DNA from: Methanospirillum hungatei | GTDB taxonomy: Archaea; Halobacteriota; Methanomicrobia; Methanomicrobiales; Methanospirillaceae | DNA: 64,000 nt | Direction: 5' to 3' | Assembly: GCF_019263745.1 (NCBI RefSeq) | Contig: NZ_CP077107.1 | Coordinates: 2,418,001 to 2,482,000, forward strand | In this document: positions 9,286 to 19,071 of the stretch, piece by piece | How the letters are laid out: each line of letters begins with the position of its first letter | How positions within the stretch are numbered: position 1 is the stretch's first letter | Made by a program: the position numbers and the translations under genes | Notes under the pieces: model-generated | The model's input: only the letters and a program-made list of their open reading frames with translations | The model's database searches: none | What the model was told of the DNA's origin: nothing

Positions 9286-9458
9286 CCGGTGCATATAATG
9301 ACTATTATCCTGTCAATTGTTGGTGCATGACCACAGTTAATTTTGTGTGCTCCCTTGTCAAAAAAAATCATAGAATGGTGAATAGTGATGAAGGTTCACA
9401 GTAGATATTATTGCATAAAAAATAAGAATTTTCATCATTACGAGATGTTCTAAAAAAA
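9286..9458. other. spacer between the nucleotide-sugar genes and the glycosyltransferase genes
   Basis: A 173-base AT-rich spacer with no gene. Adenine-rich runs (9360-9367 and 9453-9459) are present but no clear promoter could be fixed. The following gene's start lies in an A-rich context without a Shine-Dalgarno match. Confidence 0.4.
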
Positions 9459-10673
9459 ATGAATATAATTATTTTAGATGTTCATCATCCTGGAGATGGT
9501 AGGATAAACCGTCATATGAAACATGTCCTGTATGAAGGACATGATGTGTATCATTTGCATATTAATAGATATTATTCTTCATTGAAATCAGGAAAATTTT
9601 CTCATAATGGTGAAAATGGATTTAGACTCAATATCGGTAATTTTTCAGACCATATTATTAATCGACTTTTTGTACTAATTATTTTGGTATTTCCAATATT
9701 GGGAACACTAGTTTTGTCTAATTTACGTAAATTAAATTTTGATGACTCAATTAAAACAATTATCCATATACACGATTATGAATTGCTATTTACTGGAATA
9801 TTCTTACGGTTCGCTCTATATCCCGTATCAGCCCTTGTATATGATCGTCATGAATTATTCGAGATGAATAAAAAAAATCAAAAATTATTCGATAAAATTC
9901 CAAGGATTTTTGAGATTATTTCTCTTCGGTGGATAGATGGATTGGTTGGAGTGTCTGATGAACATTTAATTTCCTTAAAAAAAAGGTTCAGAAAATCGAT
10001 TGTTACTATTGTTCCTAATTATCCAGATATTGATAATTACGATTCTAAAATAATAGATGGAAAAATATCTAAATTAGAAAAAGAGTCATTTTCATTAATT
10101 TATTTTGGTTCTCTTGATGTTTCATTGGATAGAGATATTTATCTTTTGTTGGAGGTTATGGATTCGGTTCTCGCTGATTTTCCTTTATCAGAGGCCTACA
10201 TTGGAGGATTAACTTCTGATGACGAATTAATATCTCGTTTTTCTTATCTTCAAAAAAAACACAGGGGAAGGTTTTTTTACTTAGGGCATATTGCACATCA
10301 TGATGTTTTGGAGTATACATCTCATGCACATCTTGGATTTCTTTTTATGAAAACTGATTATTGGGTAACAGTATCAGCGAATAAAATTTATGAATATTTA
10401 CGATATGGAGTTATTCCAATAATCAGGGCAGATGTCGAGAATCAAGATAAAATCGTTGAATGTTCTCTCCTTTTTTCTAAAAATGATAAAAAAGAGGAAA
10501 TTATTTCTTCAATAATTGGTTTATTAGGTGATAAACCAAGACTAGAAACTATGATTTTAAAGTCCCTTCATACTGGAGAATCATTCTCATTTAAATATAT
10601 TAAGTCGAGATATGATAAATTATATGAAAAAGTAGGACAATATGACGAATATATCCATAAAAATTTGAATTAA
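9459..10673 (+). CDS. GT4-like glycosyltransferase
   Basis: A 404-residue protein with the layout of a GT-B glycosyltransferase. The N-terminal half contains a hydrophobic segment (residues about 68-86, NRLFVLIILVFPILGTLVL) that may anchor it to the membrane, and the block IKTIIHIHDYELLF / ALVYDRHELFEMN typical of GT4-like enzymes. The C-terminal half shows LIYFGSLDVSLDRDIYLLLEVM and SANKIYEYLRYGVIPIIRAD in place of the usual E-x7-E donor loop. Substrate cannot be predicted. The gene is very AT-rich and its stop abuts the start of the next glycosyltransferase. Confidence 0.75.
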   Translation: MNIIILDVHHPGDGRINRHMKHVLYEGHDVYHLHINRYYSSLKSGKFSHNGENGFRLNIGNFSDHIINRLFVLIILVFPILGTLVLSNLRKLNFDDSIKTIIHIHDYELLFTGIFLRFALYPVSALVYDRHELFEMNKKNQKLFDKIPRIFEIISLRWIDGLVGVSDEHLISLKKRFRKSIVTIVPNYPDIDNYDSKIIDGKISKLEKESFSLIYFGSLDVSLDRDIYLLLEVMDSVLADFPLSEAYIGGLTSDDELISRFSYLQKKHRGRFFYLGHIAHHDVLEYTSHAHLGFLFMKTDYWVTVSANKIYEYLRYGVIPIIRADVENQDKIVECSLLFSKNDKKEEIISSIIGLLGDKPRLETMILKSLHTGESFSFKYIKSRYDKLYEKVGQYDEYIHKNLN

Positions 10674-11840
10674 ATGAGTAATATTAAAATCTTAATAGTA
10701 CCTTCCTGGTATCCCACTAAAAGTAATCCACTTCCTGGAACTTTTTTCAGAGAACAAGCTTTGGAATTGAGTAAAAAAGTAAATGTCGCGGTTCTATTTA
10801 TCCAGGAGCCGATAAGAATTATTGAGTTTTCTAAATTATTTCAAAAAAAAATCCATTTTTTTTATGATAATTCAATTTTCACAGTAAATTATGGGTATAT
10901 AAATTGGTTTCCTTATTGCGAATTTCTAAAAATATTTTTATATCGTAGAGCAGTAATAAAAGGTTACTCAATAATAAAAGAGGAATTTGGCAAACCTGAT
11001 GTAATACATGCACAATCAATTATTATGGGAGGATTTGGTGCAATAATTATCAACGATCAGGAACACATACCCGTCATTGTAACTGAACATTCTAGTATTT
11101 TTAATGATTTATTTAATTCTATACGAAAAAAAATTGCATATAATGTTTTAAAAAGGGCAGATTACTTTACGGCAGTTAGTAATTCCCTATGCAATTTGGT
11201 TAAATGTAAAGGGCGAAACCAATGTACGGTTATTCCCAATTTTATCAATGAAGATAAATTGTGTTTTTTTCTTGAAAAAATGTCGAATAATTCTATTTTT
11301 CATCTGTTAAACGTTTCCCGATTAGTTCCGATTAAGGGTATAGATATTTTAATTCGAGCGATGGAAATAGTCGTAAAGGAGAAAAAAATACTGAATTGCC
11401 ATCTGGATATTATTGGAGATGGACCTGAAAAGGAAAAATATTTGTCAATAGTAAAAAAATTATCATTAGAAAATTATTGTACTTTTCATGGTGAAAAAAT
11501 AACTGAAGAACTTTCTCAATTTTATCATCAAACAAATGCATTAGTTATCTCGAGTAGATCAGAAACCTTCGGCATTGTTGGAATTGAAGCAATGTCGTTA
11601 GGGAAACCGATAATCTCAACACGTTGTGGAGGACCGGAAGAATATGTCACACCTGATGTTGGATACCTTGTTGAGAATGAAAATCCTGAAAATCTTGCCG
11701 AAGGAATAATATACGTCATGAATAATTATCAAAAATATTCACCACAAAAAATTAGGGAAACATTTCTTAGTAATTATTCTTCAGATGTAGTAATTGAAAA
11801 ATGGATCAAGGTTTATACTGATCTAATGATCAAAAAATAA
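10674..11840 (+). CDS. GT4-family glycosyltransferase
   Basis: A 388-residue GT-B glycosyltransferase. The N-terminus IKILIVPSWYPTKSNPLPGTFF is the acceptor-side glycine loop region. The C-terminal half has LLNVSRLVPIKGIDILIRAM, LDIIGDGPEKEKY and the donor-binding loop SRSETFGIVGIEAMSLGKPIIS, with the E-x7-E motif. It is clearly a paralogue of the broken gene that follows (shared WYP...NP..G.F start and CGGPE loop, 388 versus about 390 residues). Donor and acceptor are unknown; a role in assembling the surface glycan is inferred from context. Confidence 0.85.
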   Translation: MSNIKILIVPSWYPTKSNPLPGTFFREQALELSKKVNVAVLFIQEPIRIIEFSKLFQKKIHFFYDNSIFTVNYGYINWFPYCEFLKIFLYRRAVIKGYSIIKEEFGKPDVIHAQSIIMGGFGAIIINDQEHIPVIVTEHSSIFNDLFNSIRKKIAYNVLKRADYFTAVSNSLCNLVKCKGRNQCTVIPNFINEDKLCFFLEKMSNNSIFHLLNVSRLVPIKGIDILIRAMEIVVKEKKILNCHLDIIGDGPEKEKYLSIVKKLSLENYCTFHGEKITEELSQFYHQTNALVISSRSETFGIVGIEAMSLGKPIISTRCGGPEEYVTPDVGYLVENENPENLAEGIIYVMNNYQKYSPQKIRETFLSNYSSDVVIEKWIKVYTDLMIKK

Positions 11841-12412
11841 TGAACAAATATCTGATAAAATATCAATTAAAATCGGAATAGGAGAAAACATAAATAATAC
11901 CTGAAATAGGAAAATAAGCAAAGTTTATCTTCAAAGAATTTATTGTTGGTATACTAAAGTGTATGAATTAGGTAAATATGCACTAACTGTAATTGATAAA
12001 TCTCCATTATAATTCCAAATAACTGGTATTCATAATATGACAAAAAGACTTAAGGTATTATTTTTAACAATTTGGTATCCTGATAGTAATCCTGTATCTG
12101 GTATATTTGTTAAAAGACACGCAGAAGCAGTTTCAAAAACTTGTGATATCACAGTATTATATGCAGTCCGTGATCCAACAATTCAAAAAATTAAAAAAAC
12201 TAGCCAGATAGAAGATGGCATTCGTGTCTATCGGTTGTATTTACCACTGGATTTATCAAGTAATTTCTCTGTTATTAATAATTTGCGCAATAATGTCTAT
12301 ATTCATATGTTCATGGTGTATAGAAAAATCGTGACCGAAATTGGATCCCATGATATTGTACAAGTGAATGTAATGTCGAATCATTTGATAAATATGGGAC
12401 TTTTTGCAATAT

Positions 12413-12425
12413 CCCACATTCCGCA
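12413..12425 (+). repeat. left terminal inverted repeat of the IS element
   Basis: CCCACATTCCGCA, the exact reverse complement of 14126-14138. The target copy AATAT precedes it at 12408-12412. Confidence 0.92.
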
Positions 12426-12430
12426 GTTTG

Positions 12431-14050
12431 TTATGTGAAATAATATTTTTCATGATGCGTCCCAAGCAATCGAATAATTTTCCGAATCGTTTTATCCAAA
12501 TTGAGAACTTTGGTGACGATTCTGCCTTCAATCCGAAGTGAGAGTTCTCTAACTCTTCGAAATAAAAAGAAAATCCAGCGTAATGTTGGTTTTTGAGTTG
12601 GTTTACCGGTTTGACTCGGCACTGTTTCATTAGTCTCTTTGAGACTTTTCCGTAACTTGTACTCTGTTACGGCGTATACATATAGACAAAGAACCATGAT
12701 CATTGCCAAAGCCTGAATTCTCCCAGTATTTTTAAGAAATACGTCAGATACCCGGAACGTTTTATCCTTCAGAAACCTGAATCCTTTTTCGACCTGTGAT
12801 TGACCTTTATAATAGTTTAACGTGGTTTCAGGATCCAAATCAAGATCATTTGTCGCAATAATAAATCTGCCAAGAATTGACTTTTCTTTTTCTAATTCAG
12901 TAAAATTTAGTGAGATATCAGCCTCAATAACATATTTCAGTATGAGCGTTTCATCTTTTCCAGGCCGTCCCCGTTTCTTCTCTAATCGCTCGTGAACTTG
13001 TTTTATAGAACAAGTATCAAAAATTACCCACGGGTGTTTCGAAACCCATTCGGCAGCAGCACTTCTGGCATCGGGTTCACAGGCAAAACGTTTACAGGCC
13101 AGGTGTTTTAGGGATTTTTGAGCTCGTATGAGTTCTTTCTCTACTTTTTTATCAAAATCCTTCTCTTTTTTTCTTTGTTGTTCACTTGAATGAAAGACAA
13201 TCCAAGTTTGTCTGACTCCGGCGTAATTGGATGATGAGCAATAGTATGAATAACGACTGTCTTCGCAGGAAGTGAAAGATTCAGAAGTTTTTCGAAGAGA
13301 CTCAGCTTCAGATATTGTTAAGGGAACACGTGATATCCAGAAGGTATGAAAGCCGAGCGTCTGAAGATTTTCTTCAGTATAGAATGCTGAATCTGCTACA
13401 TGAATGACTTTTTCTGCAACATTGAGGTTCTTTTTAACTTTCGTTATGATCTCAAGGAGTGCTTTTTTATCAGACTCATTCCCTGAGAATGTCTGAAGAA
13501 GAAGAGGAATTCCATGTTGATTGGTTGCCATTCCAAGTGCAAATCGTTTAAGATCCCAGCGACCATCCTTTGGATGACCATGCGTTATCTCAATTTCTTC
13601 AGTATTGCTGTCTGAGTCATAGTTTCCATGGACACTAAAGTTGGTAGTATCGTTATTTACTAAATTGATTGCGAATTGGTCTCTTTCAAGGCATTCCGAT
13701 ACAATATGATTGAACATTTCGGTTTCTCCAAACGCATGAATTGCATCTAAAGTCCGACCCAGAAGATCATCATTCAATTGTGTTGGAGTGATCTCCTTGT
13801 TAAAAAGACGAGTGAGGGAGATATCGGTAAAAAATGCAGGAAAAAGATAAAGCCGCCGTTCAATATATCCTAGGCCATTTATGACCATTGCTTTAACAAT
13901 ATCGCCATGTGTCAAGTGATGTGGACCTGTTTTTGGAATGAAATTATCAATTATCTGACCAATATTCAGTTCATCATAACTACCAGCAACAAGTCCAAGA
14001 TGACCGATTGTCCGATCTGAATCTGATACGAAGATATCATCGAAATCCAT
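12431..14050 (-). CDS. IS1634-family DDE transposase
   Basis: A 539-residue transposase of the IS4 superfamily. The likely catalytic triad is Asp134 (NLVNNDTTNF), Asp220 (VIHVADSAFY) and Glu421 (YKGQSQVEKGFRFLKD). The segment before the glutamate (IATNDLDLDPETTLNYYKGQ) is typical of IS1634 enzymes. The N-terminal domain (DELNIGQIIDNFIPKTGPHHLTHGDIV) matches the usual N-terminal region of these proteins. The gene is full length, and its stop lies just inside the left inverted repeat. It occupies the strand opposite to the glycosyltransferase gene it interrupts. Confidence 0.92.
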   Translation of the reverse strand: MDFDDIFVSDSDRTIGHLGLVAGSYDELNIGQIIDNFIPKTGPHHLTHGDIVKAMVINGLGYIERRLYLFPAFFTDISLTRLFNKEITPTQLNDDLLGRTLDAIHAFGETEMFNHIVSECLERDQFAINLVNNDTTNFSVHGNYDSDSNTEEIEITHGHPKDGRWDLKRFALGMATNQHGIPLLLQTFSGNESDKKALLEIITKVKKNLNVAEKVIHVADSAFYTEENLQTLGFHTFWISRVPLTISEAESLRKTSESFTSCEDSRYSYYCSSSNYAGVRQTWIVFHSSEQQRKKEKDFDKKVEKELIRAQKSLKHLACKRFACEPDARSAAAEWVSKHPWVIFDTCSIKQVHERLEKKRGRPGKDETLILKYVIEADISLNFTELEKEKSILGRFIIATNDLDLDPETTLNYYKGQSQVEKGFRFLKDKTFRVSDVFLKNTGRIQALAMIMVLCLYVYAVTEYKLRKSLKETNETVPSQTGKPTQKPTLRWIFFLFRRVRELSLRIEGRIVTKVLNLDKTIRKIIRLLGTHHEKYYFT

Positions 14051-14125
14051 CGTTTATCCATAGAGATCGATCAGGAAGTATTTATAGTTAAGCTTTTATG
14101 ATTAATTGAATTTTATAAAAGGATA

Positions 14126-14138
14126 TGCGGAATGTGGG
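14126..14138 (-). repeat. right terminal inverted repeat of the IS element
   Basis: TGCGGAATGTGGG, the exact reverse complement of 12413-12425, followed by the second AATAT copy at 14139-14143. An ATG at 14125-14127 overlaps its outer boundary, in frame with the downstream glycosyltransferase fragment. Confidence 0.92.
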
Positions 14139-14939
14139 AATATTATTAAAATTTTTATTTGGCATACCTTTTGTCATAGTTGAACATTCAGCTACTAGAT
14201 TAAATCCTCCGAGTGGAGTAAAAGAAACAATAAAAACTCGCCTGACATTAAAATTTGCAGGAATTGTCTTACCTGTTTCAACAATTCTTAAGAATGCATT
14301 AGAATCAGTTCAATCAGCGAATTATCAAATAATTGGTAATGTTGTAGATACTACTTTCTTTGTACCAAAAAAAGATGAAAAACATAACCTTAAAAAACGA
14401 ATTTTACATGTTTCTCTTCTTAATGACCGATATAAAAATGTCAGCGGTATAATTCGAGCGGTTGGATATTTAAGAAAAATTCGATCAGATTTCGAATTAC
14501 ATATTGTTGGAGACGGATTAGATAAAGAACCATTAATGGAGTTAGCACATCATATTCAAGGCCAGGATGAATATATTTTTTCCATGGTCTTTTATTGAAT
14601 GATTTATTACTGTCAGAATTCCAAAAAGCAGATCTATTTGTCTTAAATAGCAATTTAGAGACATTTGGTTGTGTTGTTATCGAAGCAATATCGTGTGGTT
14701 GTCCTGTAATTTCCACTCGCTGTGGTGGTCCTGAAGACATTATTACAGAAGAAAATGGGATTTTAGTAGATGTTGGGAATGATGATCAATTATGTAATGC
14801 GATGAATTATTGTTTAGACAATCTGTCTTCCTACGAACCACAGAAAATGCATGAATATGTAAATAAAAAGTATGGGTTTGATAGTATAGGGGTGCAATTT
14901 CGAGATGTATATAATGAAGCTTTACAGACAAAAACCTGA

Positions 14940-15284
14940 TCTTTTATTTTCATCCACATTGTCATAATAAGCTCTCTTTTTGGTATTTAACAAAAAAATG
15001 TATAATTATCGAATAATCTCTTTATAATCAGTGGACGGTTAAGCCTGGAGGAAAGAAGAATAGATAGATATTGTTTATTCCTTCTATTCATATTTTGATT
15101 AAATCGATATCTTGCCGAAATGTTTTTTCAGATATTATAATTATTGACTTATCAGTGATTATAAAGGGTTAAACATTAAATGATATTATGATAGAAAATT
15201 TTCAATTAATAAAATTCTGATTTTTCAGAAAAAATCTCACGTGAGTGCATAATAGAATTTATCTGATGATCAATATTTTAAGAA
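14940..15284. other. AT-rich spacer downstream of the broken glycosyltransferase
   Basis: This 345-base stretch shows no gene, RNA gene or clear repeat. It presumably holds the promoter for the GT2 gene that follows, but several AT-rich boxes compete and none can be singled out. Confidence 0.4.
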
Positions 15285-16274
15285 TTGCATAAATTTGAAA
15301 ATCTTAAGAAAACAAATAACTTGGTGAAAAACTTGGATCCTCTAGTCTCTATGGTTATGCCTGTATATAATGGAGAAAAATTTGTAGTGGAAACAATAAA
15401 TAGTATTTTAAATCAAAGTTATTCAAATTTTGAGTTTATTATTGTTGACGATGGGTCAACTGACTCAACCTATGCTCTTATTTCATCTATTTCTGATTCA
15501 CGAATAAAGATTATTAAAAATGAAGAAAATAAAGGCATTGCATATTCTTTCAATGTAGGTATAGCAAATTCAAAAGGAAAATATATCGCTCATATTGGAG
15601 CAGATGATCTTGCTCATAATGATCGATTTAAATACCAAGTTGACTTTTTAGAGAACAACCCAATGGTCGGGATATGTGGGACCCAGGCGACTTTTTTTGG
15701 AATAAAAAAAGGAGTTTCGAATATGCCATTAACTCATGATGAAATAGCTTCTTCAATAATTTTTCGATCCCCAATGATCCATGCAACAATAATGGGTAGA
15801 TCTGAAATATTTCGAGAAAACCAATACTTTTCAACACCCACAGGCGAAGACTGGAATTTATGGTACCGCTTAATTCCCAAAACAAAATTTGCAAATCTTA
15901 AGCAAAATCTTGGATCAATCAGGTACCATTACGAATCCACGACACAAAAAAATTTGTCAAAAGGTCTGATTGTTGAAAGAGAATGGAGAAAAAAAATGTT
16001 ATCTGATTTAGGAATTAAATTAAAAAACAATCATGAAACGATTTTTATTGAATGCTTTTCTAAATGTAATTTTCATAGATATTACATCTTCCCCTTCTTT
16101 TCATTAACATATATAGCCATAATTTTAATACAAGGTAATTTCATGAAAAAAATATATCCAAAAAGGGGATTTGCAATTACGATGATGAAAAGACTTGGAC
16201 GTTGCTTAATAGAATGGGTCAGATATATTGGAGGATTTTTTAAAAAAGGATTATCCCATGTTGATAGCGTTTGA
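15285..16274 (+). CDS. GT2-family glycosyltransferase
   Basis: About 329 residues with the GT-A fold signatures of family 2: VSMVMPVYNGEKFVVETINSIL, the nucleotide-binding FIIVDDGSTDST, and GADD in the place of the metal-binding DxD (KYIAHIGADDLAHNDRF). The downstream TGEDWNLWYRLI supplies the ED catalytic-base motif. The C-terminus has a hydrophobic stretch (YYIFPFFSLTYIAIILIQG) suggesting membrane association. The listed start is a TTG; an in-frame GTG at 15321 (VKNLDPLVSMV) is an alternative and no ribosome site decides it. It converges on the ABC transporter gene. Confidence 0.82.
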   Translation: MHKFENLKKTNNLVKNLDPLVSMVMPVYNGEKFVVETINSILNQSYSNFEFIIVDDGSTDSTYALISSISDSRIKIIKNEENKGIAYSFNVGIANSKGKYIAHIGADDLAHNDRFKYQVDFLENNPMVGICGTQATFFGIKKGVSNMPLTHDEIASSIIFRSPMIHATIMGRSEIFRENQYFSTPTGEDWNLWYRLIPKTKFANLKQNLGSIRYHYESTTQKNLSKGLIVEREWRKKMLSDLGIKLKNNHETIFIECFSKCNFHRYYIFPFFSLTYIAIILIQGNFMKKIYPKRGFAITMMKRLGRCLIEWVRYIGGFFKKGLSHVDSV

Positions 16275-16310
16275 TTCCCTCAAACAGATAAAAATCTGTA
16301 AAAATCCATC

Positions 16311-18134
16311 TTAATTTGAGGGATAATCAGAATTAAAATATTCATTTTTTTCAGATAGTTGAATACTTCGATACATTTTCCAATATTTTCCTTCTATTTC
16401 CAACAATTCATCATGGCTTCCTTCTTCTACTATCTTCCCCTTCTCAATTACAATAATTTTATCGGCGTTTCTTATTGTTGTCAATCGATGAGCAATCACA
16501 AGAGTCGTACACTCTTTCGAAACCTGATCAATTGCTTCCTGAACTGCTGCTTCAGAAATATTATCCAGTGCACTTGTTGCCTCATCAAGAATTAACAAAT
16601 CTGGTCTTCTGATCATAGCCCGGGCTATTACTATCCGCTGTTTCTCCCCACCAGATAAGGTAACTCCCTGGTCCCCAACAATTGTATCGAATCCATCCGG
16701 AAAATTCATAATAAATTCATGAGCATGAGCAAGTTTTGAGGCTTCAATTAATTCCGTTTCAGAATAATCATGCCCAAAAAAAATATTCTCTCGAATTGTA
16801 GCATTAAATATAAAAGGATCCTGACTTACATATCCAATAATGTCCCGGTAAGAATTGATGTCATACTCTTTTAGATCTCTCCCGTTTAATATGATTTTTC
16901 CAGATGAGGGATCGTAGAGCCTCAACATCAGGTTAACGATTGTTGATTTTCCTGATCCTGAAGAACCCACAAGAGCTGTCATTTCTCCTCTTCGTATTTG
17001 GATAGATACATCTGTGAGAATTTTTGCATGACCATAGGAGAAATTTACATTTTCAAAAACAATATCTGATTCTATTTCGTTACATGTGATACTTCCATTT
17101 AATATTTTTTGATATCTTTCTTCTTGAAGGGTACCATACACTTTCATTAGGTGGGGGAGATAGTTTTTCAGCTCAAGTTTATACGTCCCCATATTCATCG
17201 CTTTTGGAAGAATTTTCATCATTCCTGCGGCAAAAGTTCCAAGGACCGGAATAACTAATATAAAATTGTCTGCATAAAACATGTACAGCAATAATACAAT
17301 TACGCCAATTGTTATGTAGAAAAGAGAGTTGATAGCAATAATCGGGATCCTCTGAATAAACATGAATTCTGCAAAACGATCCCAATATACTTTCAAAGCA
17401 TGAATATATTGTTCCTTCCAGTGTTCTGATGCATGAGTTGCCTTTATTGGTTTAATACCCGAAATATATTCATTGATTACTTTATTTTCGGATTGACCAG
17501 ATGCAATCTGAAGATTTCCTAACTTTTCTGAAATATTCTTCCCGATAGAATTGATAATCAGATAAAAAATACCACCCCCAATTATCACAAGTAAAAGACC
17601 TCCGGGAGAAATAACAAAAAGCATTACGATTACAATGAAAGATGTCATTAAATCTGCACAGAGAGAAAGTAATCGATCGTATGAGTTTTGAACATAAAGG
17701 GGACTCTGGTTAAACAGGTTTATCAAATCACCCTGTTTCGAATCAACAAAAAATTTATAATCATTTGATTCTATTTTTGAAAAAATCGCCGTTTTCGTTT
17801 TAATAATAATTTCTCGTTGGAATATGAATGCTATTTTCCAATATCCAAGTTGAAGGCATAGAGAAGTAGCCGTTAATATGACAAATAGTAATCCAATATG
17901 GACGAAAGTTGATCCAATGGGAATGAGAGAACTCACACTCTCAATAATGCTATATAATGGTATTTTATCGGCCTGGATATTAAATCCTTCAGAAATCATC
18001 GGATAAAAGAGTGCAATACTTGCTGCATCTATTATTCCAATTATTACTGCAATTGTAAATAGAAAAATAAGATAATATTCATATCCCTGGACAAAAAAAT
18101 GCAATTGGTGAATATATTCTTTTAATGTAACCAT
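16311..18134 (-). CDS. ABC exporter, fused membrane and ATPase domains (MsbA/PglK-like flippase)
   Basis: A 607-residue half-transporter. Residues 1-320 hold about six membrane helices; the C-terminal ATPase has Walker A GSSGSGKST, the signature LSGGEKQR, Walker B LLILDEATSALD and the switch histidine in VIAHRLTT. Family members flip lipid-linked sugars or lipids; PglK flips undecaprenyl-linked oligosaccharide in Campylobacter. At the end of a glycan cluster, flipping a dolichyl-linked glycan is the reasonable inference, though export of another lipid-like substrate is possible. It is convergent with the GT2 gene, 36 bases apart. Confidence 0.83.
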   Translation of the reverse strand: MVTLKEYIHQLHFFVQGYEYYLIFLFTIAVIIGIIDAASIALFYPMISEGFNIQADKIPLYSIIESVSSLIPIGSTFVHIGLLFVILTATSLCLQLGYWKIAFIFQREIIIKTKTAIFSKIESNDYKFFVDSKQGDLINLFNQSPLYVQNSYDRLLSLCADLMTSFIVIVMLFVISPGGLLLVIIGGGIFYLIINSIGKNISEKLGNLQIASGQSENKVINEYISGIKPIKATHASEHWKEQYIHALKVYWDRFAEFMFIQRIPIIAINSLFYITIGVIVLLLYMFYADNFILVIPVLGTFAAGMMKILPKAMNMGTYKLELKNYLPHLMKVYGTLQEERYQKILNGSITCNEIESDIVFENVNFSYGHAKILTDVSIQIRRGEMTALVGSSGSGKSTIVNLMLRLYDPSSGKIILNGRDLKEYDINSYRDIIGYVSQDPFIFNATIRENIFFGHDYSETELIEASKLAHAHEFIMNFPDGFDTIVGDQGVTLSGGEKQRIVIARAMIRRPDLLILDEATSALDNISEAAVQEAIDQVSKECTTLVIAHRLTTIRNADKIIVIEKGKIVEEGSHDELLEIEGKYWKMYRSIQLSEKNEYFNSDYPSN

Positions 18135-19071
18135 TGCTAAGAGTACCTATTATTTGTTAAGCAAAGTAAGTTGTGGAGAGATGATTTATTTTCTGTTTAT
18201 TAATTGGTATCATCTCCCTGTCATCATTGAATTAATTAATATATTTTAACTTTGGGTACACTTATTGTCAGGTATTCGTCACGATATAAAACACTCGAAA
18301 TCTCCGATATTTCTTATTTTAAGGCTGATTTGTACATTTGGATATATGGGAAATCTCTCTCCTATAAATCTAATTGCATAATTCTTATTTTTACCTAAAA
18401 CTCATTTTAACCTCACTTCTCAAGGCCTGCTATTCTCACGATAATAGATCCATATAATATCATGGCCTGAAAAAGATAGTGGCATAGAACCCCTTTATAA
18501 AAACATGAATCAAACTCCTTTTTAAATTGCATACTGTCTCTCTTTTTAACAAAAAGTTTCAAAATGTCTTTTATTTTGAAAATAAATGTAAAATTTGGCC
18601 CGAAAAATATGGATTATATTACAATCTCTAACTCAACCCTTGAAGGGAATAATAATATGTGACTACAATTAAGTCATTTTGGAAGAAAAACGGTATCCTT
18701 CTTTAAAAAATAATCAAATATTATATCACGGCGCTAAATACCTTCTAATTGGTGTATAATTTTCTTGAAGTAAGTAGTAGTCACTGGATTCCAAACATGG
18801 TAGAAAGTATTACTGACCCTCTTTTGGATTAGAGGGAGTTATAAATTTTTATTTTCAGTTGAAAAGAAGGCCAATAATAAAATTTCTAGAGAGGCAATTA
18901 TTTCCATCCAACTCTCATATGAAAGCCTGAACAGTGACCATTTCTTCACTACATTTTTGATTACCGGGCGTATATGAAACAAAATGGGTTCTCTCATGGC
19001 TCTTGAAGCGTCCCTAGATAAACCGGCAGATTTATATGGTGATATTCTATGTCCTTTTCAGGAGTATACCA
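18135..19071. other. 937-base gene-free stretch
   Basis: No open reading frame of useful length, tRNA-like cloverleaf, CRISPR repeat or insertion sequence is visible. The stretch is AT-rich. It contains the divergent start of the ABC exporter at its left end. At its right end is a plausible promoter for the secreted protein gene (TTTATATGG near 19030-19038, about 35-40 bases before the start). The centre could be decayed coding sequence or an unrecognised small RNA. Confidence 0.4.

Larger units (their letters stand above)
12413..14138 (-). mobile_element. IS1634-family insertion sequence
   Basis: A 1726-base element bounded by perfect 13-base terminal inverted repeats, CCCACATTCCGCA at 12413-12425 and TGCGGAATGTGGG at 14126-14138. 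It is flanked by direct AATAT copies (12408-12412 and 14139-14143), the 5-base target duplication. It carries one transposase gene on the minus strand covering almost its whole length. Ends, duplication and reading frame are all intact, so the element may still be mobile. IS1634 assignment is from the transposase sequence (IS4 superfamily, DDE with YKGQSQVEKGFRF). Confidence 0.92.
12037..14939 (+). pseudogene. GT4-family glycosyltransferase, disrupted by an IS element and a frameshift
   Basis: Three fragments make one gene: 12037-12412 (N-terminal 125 codons, starting MTKRLKVLFLTIWYPDSNPVSG), 14139-14598, and a shifted tail through 14939. Removing the insertion element plus one copy of the AATAT duplication rejoins ...GLFAI to LLKFLFGIPFVIVEHSATR in frame. 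A second lesion lies in a run of six T at 14576-14581: one additional T would continue EYIFFHGLLLNDLLLSEFQKADLFVLNS, the expected GT4 sequence. The repaired protein would be about 390 residues, close to its 388-residue upstream paralogue. The tail keeps LETFGCVVIEAISCGCPVIS. The gene is non-functional as read. Confidence 0.88.

Noticed and set aside
18135-19071. Search for tRNA genes, CRISPR repeats or a second insertion sequence in the longest gene-free stretch
   Set aside because: No T-arm-like GGTTCGAATCC pattern, no regularly spaced repeat and no terminal inverted repeat pair was found by eye.
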